Part shown: in pieces, positions 16,927-25,212 of the stretch
Layout of the letters: each line of letters opens with the position of its first letter
How positions within the stretch are numbered: position 1 is the first letter of the stretch
NCBI GenBank assembly: GCA_902786595.1
Contig: CADADB010000018.1
Coordinates: forward strand, 1 to 47,508
DNA: 47,508 nucleotides
Source: an uncultured Bacteroidota bacterium
GTDB taxonomy: Bacteria > Bacteroidota > Bacteroidia > Bacteroidales > WCHB1-69
Reading direction: 5' to 3'
Position numbers and translations under genes: made by a program
Notes under the pieces: model-generated
Seen by the model: the letters and a program-made list of their open reading frames with translations, nothing else
What the model was told of the DNA's origin: nothing
Database searches by the model: none

Positions 16927-18468
16927 ATGAAAAAAGTACTGTTATCCGCCATTTTCATGGCATTTGTGACTTGCGTTTTCGCGCAGAGCGCGACATTAAC
17001 CAACCCGGAGCCCAACTGGCTGAACAAGCACCTTTTGAGCGGCACCCCCATCGGGCAGGATGACGAGAACCTGTACTATCTCTTCTACTCGCATCCCGTA
17101 ACAATGATCAAACCAAAGAGTTACACAGACCATTTCTACATCGTTGACAAGGAGTCGATGCATAAGACGGACATTGCGGTCACCACCTCCAATCTGCATG
17201 CCCCGCTTGACGGCATTGTCAGCGACAACGGCATTATCGCCCTGTATGAAAGTCTCTCCAAGAAAGGCGACCAGCTGACCTTCACCATCGCCAATCTGGA
17301 CAAGAGCGTCAACACGGTGACATTAGGCAGTGAGAACTCCGTGTCCACCACGGCCAACCCGAAATTCTGGCCGGAATACAAAATCGCGAAATCCCCTAAC
17401 GGCAAACTGCTGGCCGCTGTCGCAGTAGTCACCGGAAAGAACAGCCAATTGGAGAACATGTTCGCGGTGGTGGTCAACAACGAGGGCGAATTCGTCTGGA
17501 GCGGCACGGTATCCCCGCAATTCGGCGGCAAGAGCTTCTCCATAGGAGATCTCGTGGTCGATAACAACGGAGTGCTCTACCTGCCGGCCTACACCTGTCA
17601 GGTGAACGGCAAAAACATCTCCGACGTCCAGTTCATGATGATCAAGGCCACCGACGGGAACACCGAGACCTTCACCGAAGGGGTCACCTTCGGCACCCCG
17701 CAGGACTTCACCGCCAAGATGCTCTCCAACGGGAATGTCGTCGTGGCGGGGTACTACACCGAAGCCACAACCAACACCGCCACCAATTCGAACGGCTACT
17801 ACTTCTACACCTTCGACACCGGTTCCGACAACTTCTCCGACGTGAGAAACTTCAAGTTCAATGACGGTTACGTGGAGAAGGCGGCGTGGGCCCGTTTCTC
17901 CAACATCCTCGGCAACCAGCAGTATTCCATCAAGGCGGGTAACATCTTCGAGCTGGAGAACGGCAGCGTGGTGCTGTGCGGCGAACACCGTTTCGTGAAA
18001 GCCATCTACGATCCGAACATGAAATCCTGGTCCTACCAGATGCTCACCAAGAACATCCTGGTCTCCACCCTGCAACCCGACGGCAACGCGAATTTCACCA
18101 TGGTGGAGAAACAGCAGTCGTCCAGCTCCAACGTTAACCCCGGTGAAAAATCGTGGATCAACCATTTCATCTCTTACTCCGCCTTTGCTCACCACAACGA
18201 CATGTACTTCCTGTTTACCGATGACCACCGGAATGTCCCCTACCCTGGCCAAGGCGTGGTCTGCGGCATCGGCGGCCTGAAGTTCAAGGGCGACAAGTGG
18301 GCGGACGTGATGATGCGCCTCACCCCCGACCAGAAACTCACCCAGAAAGTCGTGACCGACCCCAAACAACTGCTTCGCGTCGTGGAGTTCTTTGACGGAG
18401 AACACTACTACACCTCCGGCATCGGTCAGAAAGAATTTTTCTTGACCAAGTTTTCCCTTGATTTTTAA
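16927..18468 (+). CDS. exported protein of unknown function
   Basis: 513 residues. A clear signal peptide (MKKVLLSAIFMAFVTCVFAQ) is followed by a long soluble region without cysteine-rich or catalytic motifs. Strand-rich stretches recur, such as NGKLLAAVAVVTGKN, NGVLYLPAYTC, NGNVVVAGYYTE and NGSVVLCGEHRF, each after an Asn-Gly turn; this spacing suggests a beta-propeller. No T9SS sorting domain is seen at the C-terminus (FFLTKFSLDF). It is monocistronic: own -7 box and a strong terminator at 18534-18580. Location is probably periplasm or outer membrane; function unknown. Confidence 0.75.
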   Translation: MKKVLLSAIFMAFVTCVFAQSATLTNPEPNWLNKHLLSGTPIGQDDENLYYLFYSHPVTMIKPKSYTDHFYIVDKESMHKTDIAVTTSNLHAPLDGIVSDNGIIALYESLSKKGDQLTFTIANLDKSVNTVTLGSENSVSTTANPKFWPEYKIAKSPNGKLLAAVAVVTGKNSQLENMFAVVVNNEGEFVWSGTVSPQFGGKSFSIGDLVVDNNGVLYLPAYTCQVNGKNISDVQFMMIKATDGNTETFTEGVTFGTPQDFTAKMLSNGNVVVAGYYTEATTNTATNSNGYYFYTFDTGSDNFSDVRNFKFNDGYVEKAAWARFSNILGNQQYSIKAGNIFELENGSVVLCGEHRFVKAIYDPNMKSWSYQMLTKNILVSTLQPDGNANFTMVEKQQSSSSNVNPGEKSWINHFISYSAFAHHNDMYFLFTDDHRNVPYPGQGVVCGIGGLKFKGDKWADVMMRLTPDQKLTQKVVTDPKQLLRVVEFFDGEHYYTSGIGQKEFFLTKFSLDF

Positions 18469-18524
18469 TGGTTATTGGTTATTAACCATTGGCTATTAGC
18501 TATTAGCTTTTGGCTATTAGCTGT
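18469..18524. repeat. heptamer array TGGCTAT, eight units
   Basis: Units TGGTTAT x2, TAACCAT, TGGCTAT, TAGCTAT, TAGCTTT, TGGCTAT, TAGCTGT. The array begins at the very base after the stop codon. The same family recurs at 30137 and 44601. Confidence 0.88.
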
Positions 18525-18533
18525 AAGATTTTT

Positions 18534-18580
18534 AGACAGACTTGTCAATAAAACAGACAGACAAGTCTGTCTTTTATTTT
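18534..18580 (+). terminator. intrinsic terminator
   Basis: A perfect 13-bp stem (AGACAGACTTGTC at 18534-18546 with its complement at 18560-18572), 13-base loop, then TTTATTTT. Confidence 0.85.
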
Positions 18581-18691
18581 CATAACACACTATATTTCAA
18601 CTCATTGAAATCAATGGCACGATTTCGGCAATAATCGTCACATTATTGTGTAGCAATATCTGACTTTATGCGTCAAATACTGAAATAATTG

Positions 18692-18722
18692 TTTTGTGTT
18701 ATTTATAGAATATGTATTTTTG
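18692..18722 (+). promoter_or_regulatory. Bacteroidota promoter, TTTTG -33 and TATTTTTG -7
   Basis: TTTTG at 18692-18696, an 18-bp spacer and TATTTTTG at 18715-18722 give the best complete promoter of the window. Transcription would start near 18727, which excludes the in-frame ATG at 18712 as start of the receptor gene. Confidence 0.7.
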
Positions 18723-18735
18723 CACCCTGAATAAA

Positions 18736-21219
18736 ATGAAAAAACAAATGACAACAACCTCTACACGAGAGACATCCATTAGGATTTTATCAAGTCTATT
18801 TTTAGCATTAATCTGCTGTTTTTCAGCTTTTTCACAAAACACGATTACAGGAACCTTGCAGGATGAGAATTCCGGGCAACCTGTGCAGTACGCCAACGTG
18901 AGTCTTCTGCGGCAAAGCGACAGTGTGCTGGTGGGTTACGCCTCCGCGAACGAAAAGGGCGAGTTCCAGTTGCAGCAGATCCCGAACGGCAGTTACCGCA
19001 TGGTGGTCTTCTTTGTGGGATACGAGAACCACCAACAGGAGCTTGTTGTCAGCAAAAACATGGACTTGGGCACTATCAAGATAAAGCCGGGCACGGCCAC
19101 TATTGGCGAGGTGGTGGTGAAGGGCGAGCGGCCATTGTTCGCTGTCGAGGGCGAGAAGACGCTCTACAACACCGCCGAAGACCCAAGTGTACAAACAGGT
19201 ACGGCTTCCGACGTGTTGCAGAACGCGCCGGGTGTTTCCGTGGATGTGGAGGGCAACGTCACCCTGCGCGGCACCTCCAGCGTGGAGATCTGGATCAACG
19301 ACAAGCCCTCGCACATGAACGCCGAAAACCTCAAGACCTACCTCCAGCAGATGCCCGCCAACAGCATCGACCATGTGGAGGTGATCACCAACCCCTCAGC
19401 GCGTTACGGTTCCAAGGCCGACGGTATCATTAACATCGTGACCACCACCAAGGTGATGAGGAACCAGTTCATCAGCTTCGGTGCCAACGCCTCCATCAAA
19501 CCCTATGCAAGCCCTTGGATTTCATACGTCTGGAGCAACGAAAAACTCTCCCTCAACATCTATAGCAACTTCTCCTATTCGATGGACCGCTACCGGAACA
19601 TGTCTGACATCACCATTTTCCAACCCGGACTGGAAGGCCGCGACACCGTGAGTTTCGAGAAAGACTCCACCTATTCCAAAGGCCACAACTTCGGGGGCGG
19701 ACTCCATTTCAACCTCAGCTATGAAATCGACAGTATGAACAATATCTCGTTGTGGGGCGGTTTTTGGCCGAATTTGCGCAACTTCAACGGCTATTCCGAA
19801 ACTGTCCGCGAAATGTACTTAGACAATTCTCTGACCCATTACAAAACTTCATCTCCCAGCAGAAGCAAAAGCCATTGGGCTGGTTTCGGGTTCTATTACC
19901 AGCACAATTTCGATCAAATGGGTCATAACCTCTCCTTGGATATCAACGGAAGCAGTTGGGGTTGGGGTAATGTTGGCAAAACCGAGAAAAACTTCCTCTC
20001 GCCCGTGGAATATCTTCGGTCGATGGACGAAACAAACCGAAACGGCTCTTTTGATGCAAGCGCCGAACTGACCTACAACCGTCCTTACTCCGAAAAGGGC
20101 GAGATTTCACTCGGTTACTACGGAGGATTCACGCTCTCCCACGAGCTCGATTATCTAGACACGCTGAACAATGGAGTTTGGGTGAGAGATGAGATGCGCA
20201 GCTACAAAAGCCGGTCACCGGAAATCGAGAACCAGGTGTTCTTCACGTTGCAGCATAAATTCGGCAATTTCACTATCAAGCCCGGCGTGCGGTTTGAGCA
20301 CACTTACACCAGTATCCTTTACCCCGAAATCGTACCCGACACCTTTGCCGTACGGAGGCACTTCTTCCACGTGCGCCCGTCGCTGCACCTGTCATACCGT
20401 ACCAAATCGATGCACAACTTCCGTCTAAGCTACACTTTCCGTAGCAGCAATCCCAGCGCCGAACAGCTCACCCGCTTTGTCTCCTACGAAGAAGAGAGTT
20501 TCTACAGCGGCAACCCTGACCTGAAATCCATCCTAACACACTCCGTAGAAGCAGGTTGGCAGAAATATTGGGAGAAGTACGGCTCTTTAGGAGTCACGCT
20601 CTACTATCGTGCCAAAACCCGTGACATCGATGAAATCACGGTGCCCGCCTACCACGACCTTTACGGCCGTCCGGTTTCCTTCAGCTATCCCGTGAACGTG
20701 GGCAAGGCGATGAACACGGGCTTGGAAGTCAACACCATGTACCGTCCGAACGCCATGTTCAACTTACGCCTCTACGCCAACGTCTATCACCGTTATCTGG
20801 AAACGATGTACGAGAACGAGCTCTACAAGCAGCAGATGTGGTCCTACAGCTTCAACATGAGTTTATGGGCTAAGCTTTGGAAACGTCTGGAAATCAACGT
20901 ATCCGGCTATTACGGTTCGCCTTCGATTTCCTTGTTCGGCACCTCTCACGCCCACTACAGCATCAACGCCGGTCTGCGTTGCGACTTCTTCGACAAGAAG
21001 CTCTCCATCTATCTGAACGCCAACGACATCTTCAACTGGAACAGTTGGGGTTACGACAACGACAGCCCTTACTACGTGTCTCACGGCACTTACAAGTACA
21101 ATTCCCGTACAGTGGCGTTGGGCTTCACGCTGCGATTCGGCAAGATGGAATTAGAGAACCAAGCACGCCAAGGAGCCGCCAGCGAGAGCAGCGGCAACGG
21201 CGGACAAGGAGGAATGTAA
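18736..21219 (+). CDS. TonB-dependent receptor-like outer membrane beta-barrel protein
   Basis: 827 residues from the ATG at 18736; the ATG at 18748 would leave a more normal leader and is possible. Signal peptide to about residue 34 (LALICCFSAFSQ). A carboxypeptidase-regulatory-like domain follows (TGTLQDENSGQPVQYANVSL), then a plug (VLQNAPGVSVDVEGNVTLRG, SARYGSKADGIINIV) and a large beta-barrel ending in GFTLRFGKMELENQA. This resembles the outer membrane beta-barrel family 2 (OMP_b-brl_3) group more than classical SusC proteins. No SusD partner is adjacent. The last 20 residues are a Gly/Ser-rich tail. Substrate unknown. Plus-strand transcription ends at the bidirectional hairpin at 21353-21388. 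Confidence 0.88.
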   Translation: MKKQMTTTSTRETSIRILSSLFLALICCFSAFSQNTITGTLQDENSGQPVQYANVSLLRQSDSVLVGYASANEKGEFQLQQIPNGSYRMVVFFVGYENHQQELVVSKNMDLGTIKIKPGTATIGEVVVKGERPLFAVEGEKTLYNTAEDPSVQTGTASDVLQNAPGVSVDVEGNVTLRGTSSVEIWINDKPSHMNAENLKTYLQQMPANSIDHVEVITNPSARYGSKADGIINIVTTTKVMRNQFISFGANASIKPYASPWISYVWSNEKLSLNIYSNFSYSMDRYRNMSDITIFQPGLEGRDTVSFEKDSTYSKGHNFGGGLHFNLSYEIDSMNNISLWGGFWPNLRNFNGYSETVREMYLDNSLTHYKTSSPSRSKSHWAGFGFYYQHNFDQMGHNLSLDINGSSWGWGNVGKTEKNFLSPVEYLRSMDETNRNGSFDASAELTYNRPYSEKGEISLGYYGGFTLSHELDYLDTLNNGVWVRDEMRSYKSRSPEIENQVFFTLQHKFGNFTIKPGVRFEHTYTSILYPEIVPDTFAVRRHFFHVRPSLHLSYRTKSMHNFRLSYTFRSSNPSAEQLTRFVSYEEESFYSGNPDLKSILTHSVEAGWQKYWEKYGSLGVTLYYRAKTRDIDEITVPAYHDLYGRPVSFSYPVNVGKAMNTGLEVNTMYRPNAMFNLRLYANVYHRYLETMYENELYKQQMWSYSFNMSLWAKLWKRLEINVSGYYGSPSISLFGTSHAHYSINAGLRCDFFDKKLSIYLNANDIFNWNSWGYDNDSPYYVSHGTYKYNSRTVALGFTLRFGKMELENQARQGAASESSGNGGQGGM

Positions 21220-21220
21220 A

Positions 21221-21308
21221 ATGAGACGATGAGGCGATAAAACGATGAAGCGATGAAGCGATGAAACGATGAAACGATGAAGCGATGAAACGATGAGACT
21301 ATGATTCG
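21221..21308. repeat. octamer array ATGAARCG, eleven units
   Basis: Eleven 8-bp units (ATGAGACG, ATGAGGCG, ATAAAACG, ATGAAGCG x2, ATGAAACG x2, ATGAAGCG, ATGAAACG, ATGAGACT, ATGATTCG) start one base after the receptor stop codon. The reverse complement of this family lies at 21991-22038. Confidence 0.88.
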
Positions 21309-21317
21309 TCTAAATCA

Positions 21318-21347
21318 TAGTTATAGTTATAGTCACAGTCACAGCCA
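21318..21347. repeat. hexamer array ATAGTT/ACAGTC, five units
   Basis: Units ATAGTT x2, ATAGTC, ACAGTC, ACAGCC, between the octamer array and the palindrome at 21353. Confidence 0.65.
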
Positions 21348-21352
21348 ATAAC

Positions 21353-21388
21353 AAAAGTAGAGACATCAATTACGGTGTCTCTACTTTT
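21353..21388. terminator. bidirectional terminator with GTAGAGAC arms
   Basis: A 13-bp perfect inverted repeat (AAAAGTAGAGACA / TGTCTCTACTTTT, 10-base loop) between convergent genes; A and T runs at the stem ends allow termination both ways. It ends two bases before the stop codon of the gldH-like gene and belongs to the GTAGAGAC palindrome family. Confidence 0.75.
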
Positions 21389-21390
21389 CA

Positions 21391-21912
21391 TTATTTCGCA
21401 ACCGTCACCTTGGTAGCCAGACTGATAAACCCGTAATTGTCAGCCTTTTCGGCACGGCGATAGACGGTGAGTGTGTAAGTACCCGGAACTTTTAATTTAC
21501 GATGCGGATAGACCAGCACACTGACTTCCGCAGTGCTGCCAGTACCTGTTTTCTTGATTTCAGGATTTTCTTTTCTATCAAGCAAAAAATGGCTGGTGGA
21601 GTAAGACTTCATTCCATCAGGGGCGCTGAGAGTGAGCGACAAAGGAATGTCCTTCAAGACGTTCACAACGGTGTCATAGAGCAACGTGACTGCAATGTCG
21701 TATGCTTTGGTAGTGTCCTCAATGTCGAAGTTGAAATCCAGCACTTCCTGCTCGAAAGCCCAGTTTGTGTTCGGAAACTCGCGTGTCACCTCAATAGAAA
21801 AATTCTTGCAGACATGCTTCTTCGAATATGGCTCGCAAGAAAACAGCATTGAGGTCAGCAAAACGGCTGCGACCACCGTCCAAAATCCGTGTTGAAAATT
21901 TATCTTTCTCAT
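21391..21912 (-). CDS. GldH-like gliding motility lipoprotein
   Basis: 173 residues from the ATG at 21912 (MRKINFQHGFW); an upstream in-frame ATG at 21921 is possible. Lipoprotein signal with lipobox LFSC at residue 26. The mature part has the pattern of GldH lipoproteins: NTNWAFEQEVLDFNFDIEDT near the N-terminus, an alternating-strand core (YDIAVTLLYDT) and a C-terminal YTLTVYRRAEK strand. In gliding Bacteroidota GldH is an accessory to the Gld/T9SS motor; non-gliding Bacteroidales also keep it. Assignment rests on pattern only and could be another small lipoprotein. It fits the T9SS cargo elsewhere in the window. Confidence 0.5.
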   Translation of the reverse strand: MRKINFQHGFWTVVAAVLLTSMLFSCEPYSKKHVCKNFSIEVTREFPNTNWAFEQEVLDFNFDIEDTTKAYDIAVTLLYDTVVNVLKDIPLSLTLSAPDGMKSYSTSHFLLDRKENPEIKKTGTGSTAEVSVLVYPHRKLKVPGTYTLTVYRRAEKADNYGFISLATKVTVAK

Positions 21913-21934
21913 AATGATCAATTTTTTCGTTTAT

Positions 21935-21988
21935 TGTAGAGACATTCATGCAACGTCGTCGTAGAGACGCGCCATGGCACGTCTCTAC
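21935..21988. repeat. two GTAGAGAC palindromes, one degenerate
   Basis: 21961-21988 is a near-perfect palindrome with arms GTAGAGACG and CGTCTCTAC and centre GCCATGGC. 21935-21960 starts GTAGAGAC and ends GCAACGTCGTC, a worn copy of the same type. Both lie upstream of the gldH-like gene. Confidence 0.7.
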
Positions 21989-21990
21989 AT

Positions 21991-22038
21991 TCATCTCATC
22001 ATCTTTTCATCGTCTCATCGTCTCATCGCCTCATCGTG
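21991..22038. repeat. octamer array TCATCGTC, six units
   Basis: Units TCATCTCA, TCATCTTT, TCATCGTC x2, TCATCGCC, TCATCGTG. This is the reverse complement of the family at 21221-21308, so the gldH-like gene is bracketed by inverted octamer arrays. Confidence 0.82.
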
Positions 22039-22069
22039 AATCATCGGTTTATGATACCCGAAATTTGTG

Positions 22070-22077
22070 TACCTTTG
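22070..22077 (+). promoter_or_regulatory. -7 box TACCTTTG for the RNase H gene
   Basis: TACCTTTG followed by C, 50 bp upstream of the ATG at 22128. Confidence 0.55.
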
Positions 22078-22127
22078 CCGTCCAAAAATTTTCAGAAAAC
22101 CGGCGGCAAAAATAACAAATTTGAAGA

Positions 22128-22769
22128 ATGGCAAAGCAACAAAAATATTACGTAGTTTGGGTAGGCAAGACTCCCGGCGTTTATGACAACTGGAACGACT
22201 GCAAGCAGCAGGTCTATCAGTTCGAGAACGCCAAGTACAAGTCTTTTGAGAACAAGGCGGAGGCCGAAGCCGCCTTCAAGCAGGGTTATGAGAAGTTCTA
22301 CAAGAGCCATCCCTCGCCCAATAACTCCGCCAAACAGCTGTTGCTCTTGCAAGACCAGCCGAAGCCGATTCTGCGAAGTTTGTCGGTGGATGCGGCATGG
22401 AATTCCGTGACGAAAGTGATGGAGTACCGCGGTGTCTATACCGAGACCGGTCAGGAGTGGTTCCACAAGGGGCCGTTCCCCCGCGCAACCAACAACGTGG
22501 GCGAGTTCCTGGCCATCGTACACGGTCTCGCCCTCATCAAGCAGAAAGGCTACGACATCCCGATCTACACCGACAGCATGACCGCCCTCTCATGGGTGCG
22601 CAAGAAGAAGCACAACTCCGTGATTCTGCCCACCGAGGAGAACGAGGAGGTCATCGACATGCTGCAACGCGCCGAGCAGTGGCTGAAGAACAACGAATAC
22701 ACCACCCCCATCTACAAGTGGAACACGCCGCTGTGGGGGGAGATTCCTGCGGATTTCGGGAGGAAGTAG
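22128..22769 (+). CDS. ribonuclease HI with N-terminal viroplasmin-like domain
   Basis: 213 residues. The N-terminal 45 residues (YYVVWVGKTPGVYDNWNDCK ... FKSFENKAEAEAAF pattern) are the viroplasmin/caulimovirus-type RNA-DNA hybrid-binding domain of eukaryotic-like RNase H. The C-terminal RNase H fold has the acidic residues in SVDAAWN, NNVGEFLAIVHGLAL and IYTDSMTALSWV. It cuts RNA in RNA:DNA hybrids during replication and repair. This two-domain form is common in Bacteroidota. The gene has its own -7 box and is followed at once by a GACTGAG heptamer array. Confidence 0.9.
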   Translation: MAKQQKYYVVWVGKTPGVYDNWNDCKQQVYQFENAKYKSFENKAEAEAAFKQGYEKFYKSHPSPNNSAKQLLLLQDQPKPILRSLSVDAAWNSVTKVMEYRGVYTETGQEWFHKGPFPRATNNVGEFLAIVHGLALIKQKGYDIPIYTDSMTALSWVRKKKHNSVILPTEENEEVIDMLQRAEQWLKNNEYTTPIYKWNTPLWGEIPADFGRK

Positions 22770-22818
22770 GACTGAGGACTGAGGACTTGAGACTGAGGAC
22801 TGGGGACTATGGACTTTG
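22770..22818. repeat. heptamer array GACTGAG, seven units
   Basis: Units GACTGAG x2, GACTTGA, GACTGAG, GACTGGG, GACTATG, GACTTTG, starting at the base after the RNase H stop. The array at 32114-32176 is the same family in reverse complement. Confidence 0.88.
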
Positions 22819-22826
22819 TTTTTTTG

Positions 22827-22854
22827 CTGTAGAGACGTTTCCTGAAACGTCTCT
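22827..22854. repeat. GTAGAGAC palindrome, copy A of an identical pair
   Basis: Inverted repeat AGAGACGTTTC-CT-GAAACGTCTCT at 22831-22854. The 27 bases 22827-22853 are identical to 25207-25233. It may act as a terminator for the RNase H transcript. Confidence 0.8.
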
Positions 22855-22943
22855 GTTGTTTGAATACAATAAAACGCTATTTCCTATCGTTGTATTCCAA
22901 CAAATCATTGTTCATTTTTATTTTTTATTTATTTATGATATTT

Positions 22944-24314
22944 ATGAAAACGATTCGATTACCGATTTGTTTAATTGTGCTGTTGCTCTGTGCCGCTTCG
23001 ATGGAAACGCGGGCACAGCAGGAGTACAACCCTTTCAAGGGATTCAACATCGGGGTCACCACGCAAGCGCAGTTGGTGGCACCCGTCAACTTCAAGTCCG
23101 TTTATGGTCCTACAGTAGATGCGTTCGCCCCCAAGGGATTGCCGGGATTCGGCTATGAGGGCGGGCTTGAGCTCTCCTACCATTTCGCCAAATGGTTCGG
23201 GGTCTCCCTCGGGTTGAACTTCGGTTCCTCCGCTGTGATGGACTTCAAAGCCGGCGGCAAACGCATTCCCTGGAATCGCCTCTCGGACCGATTCCACGAT
23301 TTCTTCTTTCCGCTAAAGTTCGAGTTCCACTACCCCGTCAGCGACAGGTTCTGGTTAGTGTCTGACCTCGGCGTAAAATTTTCTGGCAGTTTCCAAATAG
23401 GGGGAACTATGATGCAGTCAACAATGGCTGTTTACGAGGATTTCAACGACCCTACCACATACGTGGATCTCACTTGCGTCACTTCGGGACTGACTTCAAC
23501 CCGTGCGGTCAATGCGGATCTCGTCTTCGACATGGGCTTTTACTATCAACTTCCCTACGGAGACCTGCTCCGATTCACCGCCGGGGTAAACGCCCCCATG
23601 ACCGGCACTACCTTGAGCGGCCTCTACCAGCTCACCTGCCCTGCCTATCAGTACGAGTCTGGCGGCACGTTCACCTGCATCAACAACCACCTGAATTTCA
23701 GCGCGGCTTATATCCATACGTTCAAGAAAGTAAAAGCGAAGCAGTTAGACAAGAGCTGGATGGAAGAACTGCCGCGCCATGAATTCCAATTCAATGTCGG
23801 TGATCCATTTGTGGCGGTGAATTACAGCAATTTGAACTGGTTAAACCGCAATTTGGAGCATGTCTATTCCTATGATCCTGTCTCATGGACGGAACCGTTA
23901 TCCGACTACATTCACACGCGTTGCGTTCCCTCGTTCTCGTTCAACTATAATTTCAGGGTACAGAAATGGTTCTGGGTCGGTGCGTTGACCACCATCACAG
24001 GCGTACACGGCACGTATCGCGATCGCCTGACGGACGCGAAGACCGGCCGTGCCAGTGAAGTTCTTTGGACAATCATGCCCGATGTGCGCTTCTCCTACTT
24101 CAACCGTCCGCACGTGACACTCTACTCCGGAATCGCCCTCGGTGTGATGTTAGACCATGTGAAATCGCGTGAATATCAGGGCACACAAGCGTTCTTGGGC
24201 TATCAGCTGACCGCTTTCGGAGTAAAGGCCGGCGGCAAGCACTGGTTCGGCAACGTGGAGTTGGGTGTCGGACATAAGGGCATTGCCAGTGCCGGTTTCG
24301 GCTATCAGTTCTAA
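22944..24314 (+). CDS. outer membrane beta-barrel protein, unknown family
   Basis: 456 residues from the ATG at 22944 (MKTIRLPICLIVLLLCAASM); the in-frame ATG at 22860 would precede this signal peptide with an AT-rich stretch and is rejected. After the signal peptide (cleavage near ETRAQQ) the protein alternates short amphipathic strands with Gly/Asn/Asp turns (YEGGLELSYHFAKWFGVSLG, FWLVSDLGVKFSGSF) and ends in GVGHKGIASAGFGYQF; the terminal Phe is typical of outer-membrane barrels. No family is recognised. It is followed 64 bp later by a lipoprotein gene on the same strand, and the pair is bracketed by identical palindromes. Confidence 0.75.
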   Translation: MKTIRLPICLIVLLLCAASMETRAQQEYNPFKGFNIGVTTQAQLVAPVNFKSVYGPTVDAFAPKGLPGFGYEGGLELSYHFAKWFGVSLGLNFGSSAVMDFKAGGKRIPWNRLSDRFHDFFFPLKFEFHYPVSDRFWLVSDLGVKFSGSFQIGGTMMQSTMAVYEDFNDPTTYVDLTCVTSGLTSTRAVNADLVFDMGFYYQLPYGDLLRFTAGVNAPMTGTTLSGLYQLTCPAYQYESGGTFTCINNHLNFSAAYIHTFKKVKAKQLDKSWMEELPRHEFQFNVGDPFVAVNYSNLNWLNRNLEHVYSYDPVSWTEPLSDYIHTRCVPSFSFNYNFRVQKWFWVGALTTITGVHGTYRDRLTDAKTGRASEVLWTIMPDVRFSYFNRPHVTLYSGIALGVMLDHVKSREYQGTQAFLGYQLTAFGVKAGGKHWFGNVELGVGHKGIASAGFGYQF

Positions 24315-24340
24315 TTCCCTCAAATTCAGTCTACAAAGAC

Positions 24341-24361
24341 AGTCTAAGTTTAAGTTTTAGT
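24341..24361. repeat. weak heptamer array AGTCTAA, three units
   Basis: Units AGTCTAA, GTTTAAG, TTTTAGT show a 7-bp rhythm in the gap before the lipoprotein gene; the match is weaker than at other loci. Confidence 0.4.
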
Positions 24362-24378
24362 CTAAAAATAAGAAAAAC

Positions 24379-25212
24379 ATGAAAAAACATATCAAATTAT
24401 TAACATGTTTAGTCATAATCGCGCTGTTGATAGGCGGCTGCACGCTTAATGACGGCGAGAAGATGAAAACCAAAACTGGCCAGGAAATGTTCTTTTTCTG
24501 GAACCAAAGGGTGGAAATGCTGTTCTCGGGCATTCTTGAACGGGCCTTCAACTTCAACGCCTGGCTCACCGCACCGGAATCGGAGAAGCAGGAGGTGCTG
24601 AACCGCTATTTTGACACGGATGAGGCCTTATGCACTTTCCATGAGCTTGCCCCCAATATATGGCGTTTCCAATATAACGGAGACGAGAAACAGTTGCTGT
24701 TCGAATTATCGGGAGGCAACTCCCTCAACGACCCAGATGCCGTACTGACGGTTCGTCTTCTCTCACAAAAGAGCAACAATCCGTTCGTTAATTGCGTAAT
24801 TATCATTCAAAATGTGTCCGCAGGCGTATGGAAAATACAGACCAACGGTGGCGAAAATGTAGTGTCTGGCACACTCCGCGTGGGAGATTCCGCCCCCGCA
24901 TCTCTGATGTCCAGCCAAGATCTGGCTTTCAAAGCGGAAGGCATGTTCACGTTCTTCGACAACAAGGACGGCCAGAAAGTGCCTGTCTATATGCTCTCCA
25001 CCATCAATTCGCCAATGATATACACATTCAGAGGACGGCCAGCCAGCTGGTGGCATGAAAGCTCAACCGCACCTTGTACCATAAAGGCAGGCGAGGTGAC
25101 ACTCACCGCTACGGACAGAAACGGCGAAGGCAACACCGCCGTCATCACCGTCACAGGCGAGAACACGTTCAACGTGGCGATCGGTGGAGTGACGCAACCG
25201 TGGCACCTGTAG
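24379..25212 (+). CDS. lipoprotein of unknown function
   Basis: 277 residues. The lipoprotein signal (MKKHIKLLTCLVIIALLIGGC) has a clear lipobox IGGC. The mature region contains an early aromatic stretch (GQEMFFFWNQRVEMLF), a beta-rich middle and a C-terminal domain with ITVTGENTFNVAIGG. No domain recognised. It lies directly downstream of the barrel protein and probably shares its transcript. The TAG stop codon is part of the second copy of the 27-bp palindrome at 25207-25233. Confidence 0.7.
   Translation: MKKHIKLLTCLVIIALLIGGCTLNDGEKMKTKTGQEMFFFWNQRVEMLFSGILERAFNFNAWLTAPESEKQEVLNRYFDTDEALCTFHELAPNIWRFQYNGDEKQLLFELSGGNSLNDPDAVLTVRLLSQKSNNPFVNCVIIIQNVSAGVWKIQTNGGENVVSGTLRVGDSAPASLMSSQDLAFKAEGMFTFFDNKDGQKVPVYMLSTINSPMIYTFRGRPASWWHESSTAPCTIKAGEVTLTATDRNGEGNTAVITVTGENTFNVAIGGVTQPWHL

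Noticed and set aside
17323-18405. Minus-strand frame of 360 codons opposite the exported protein
   Set aside because: Shadow composition, no signal or domain; the plus-strand gene has a signal peptide, promoter and terminator.
21221-21308. CRISPR array
   Set aside because: Units are 8 bp and contiguous without spacers, and no cas genes are near. The same holds for 32114-32176.
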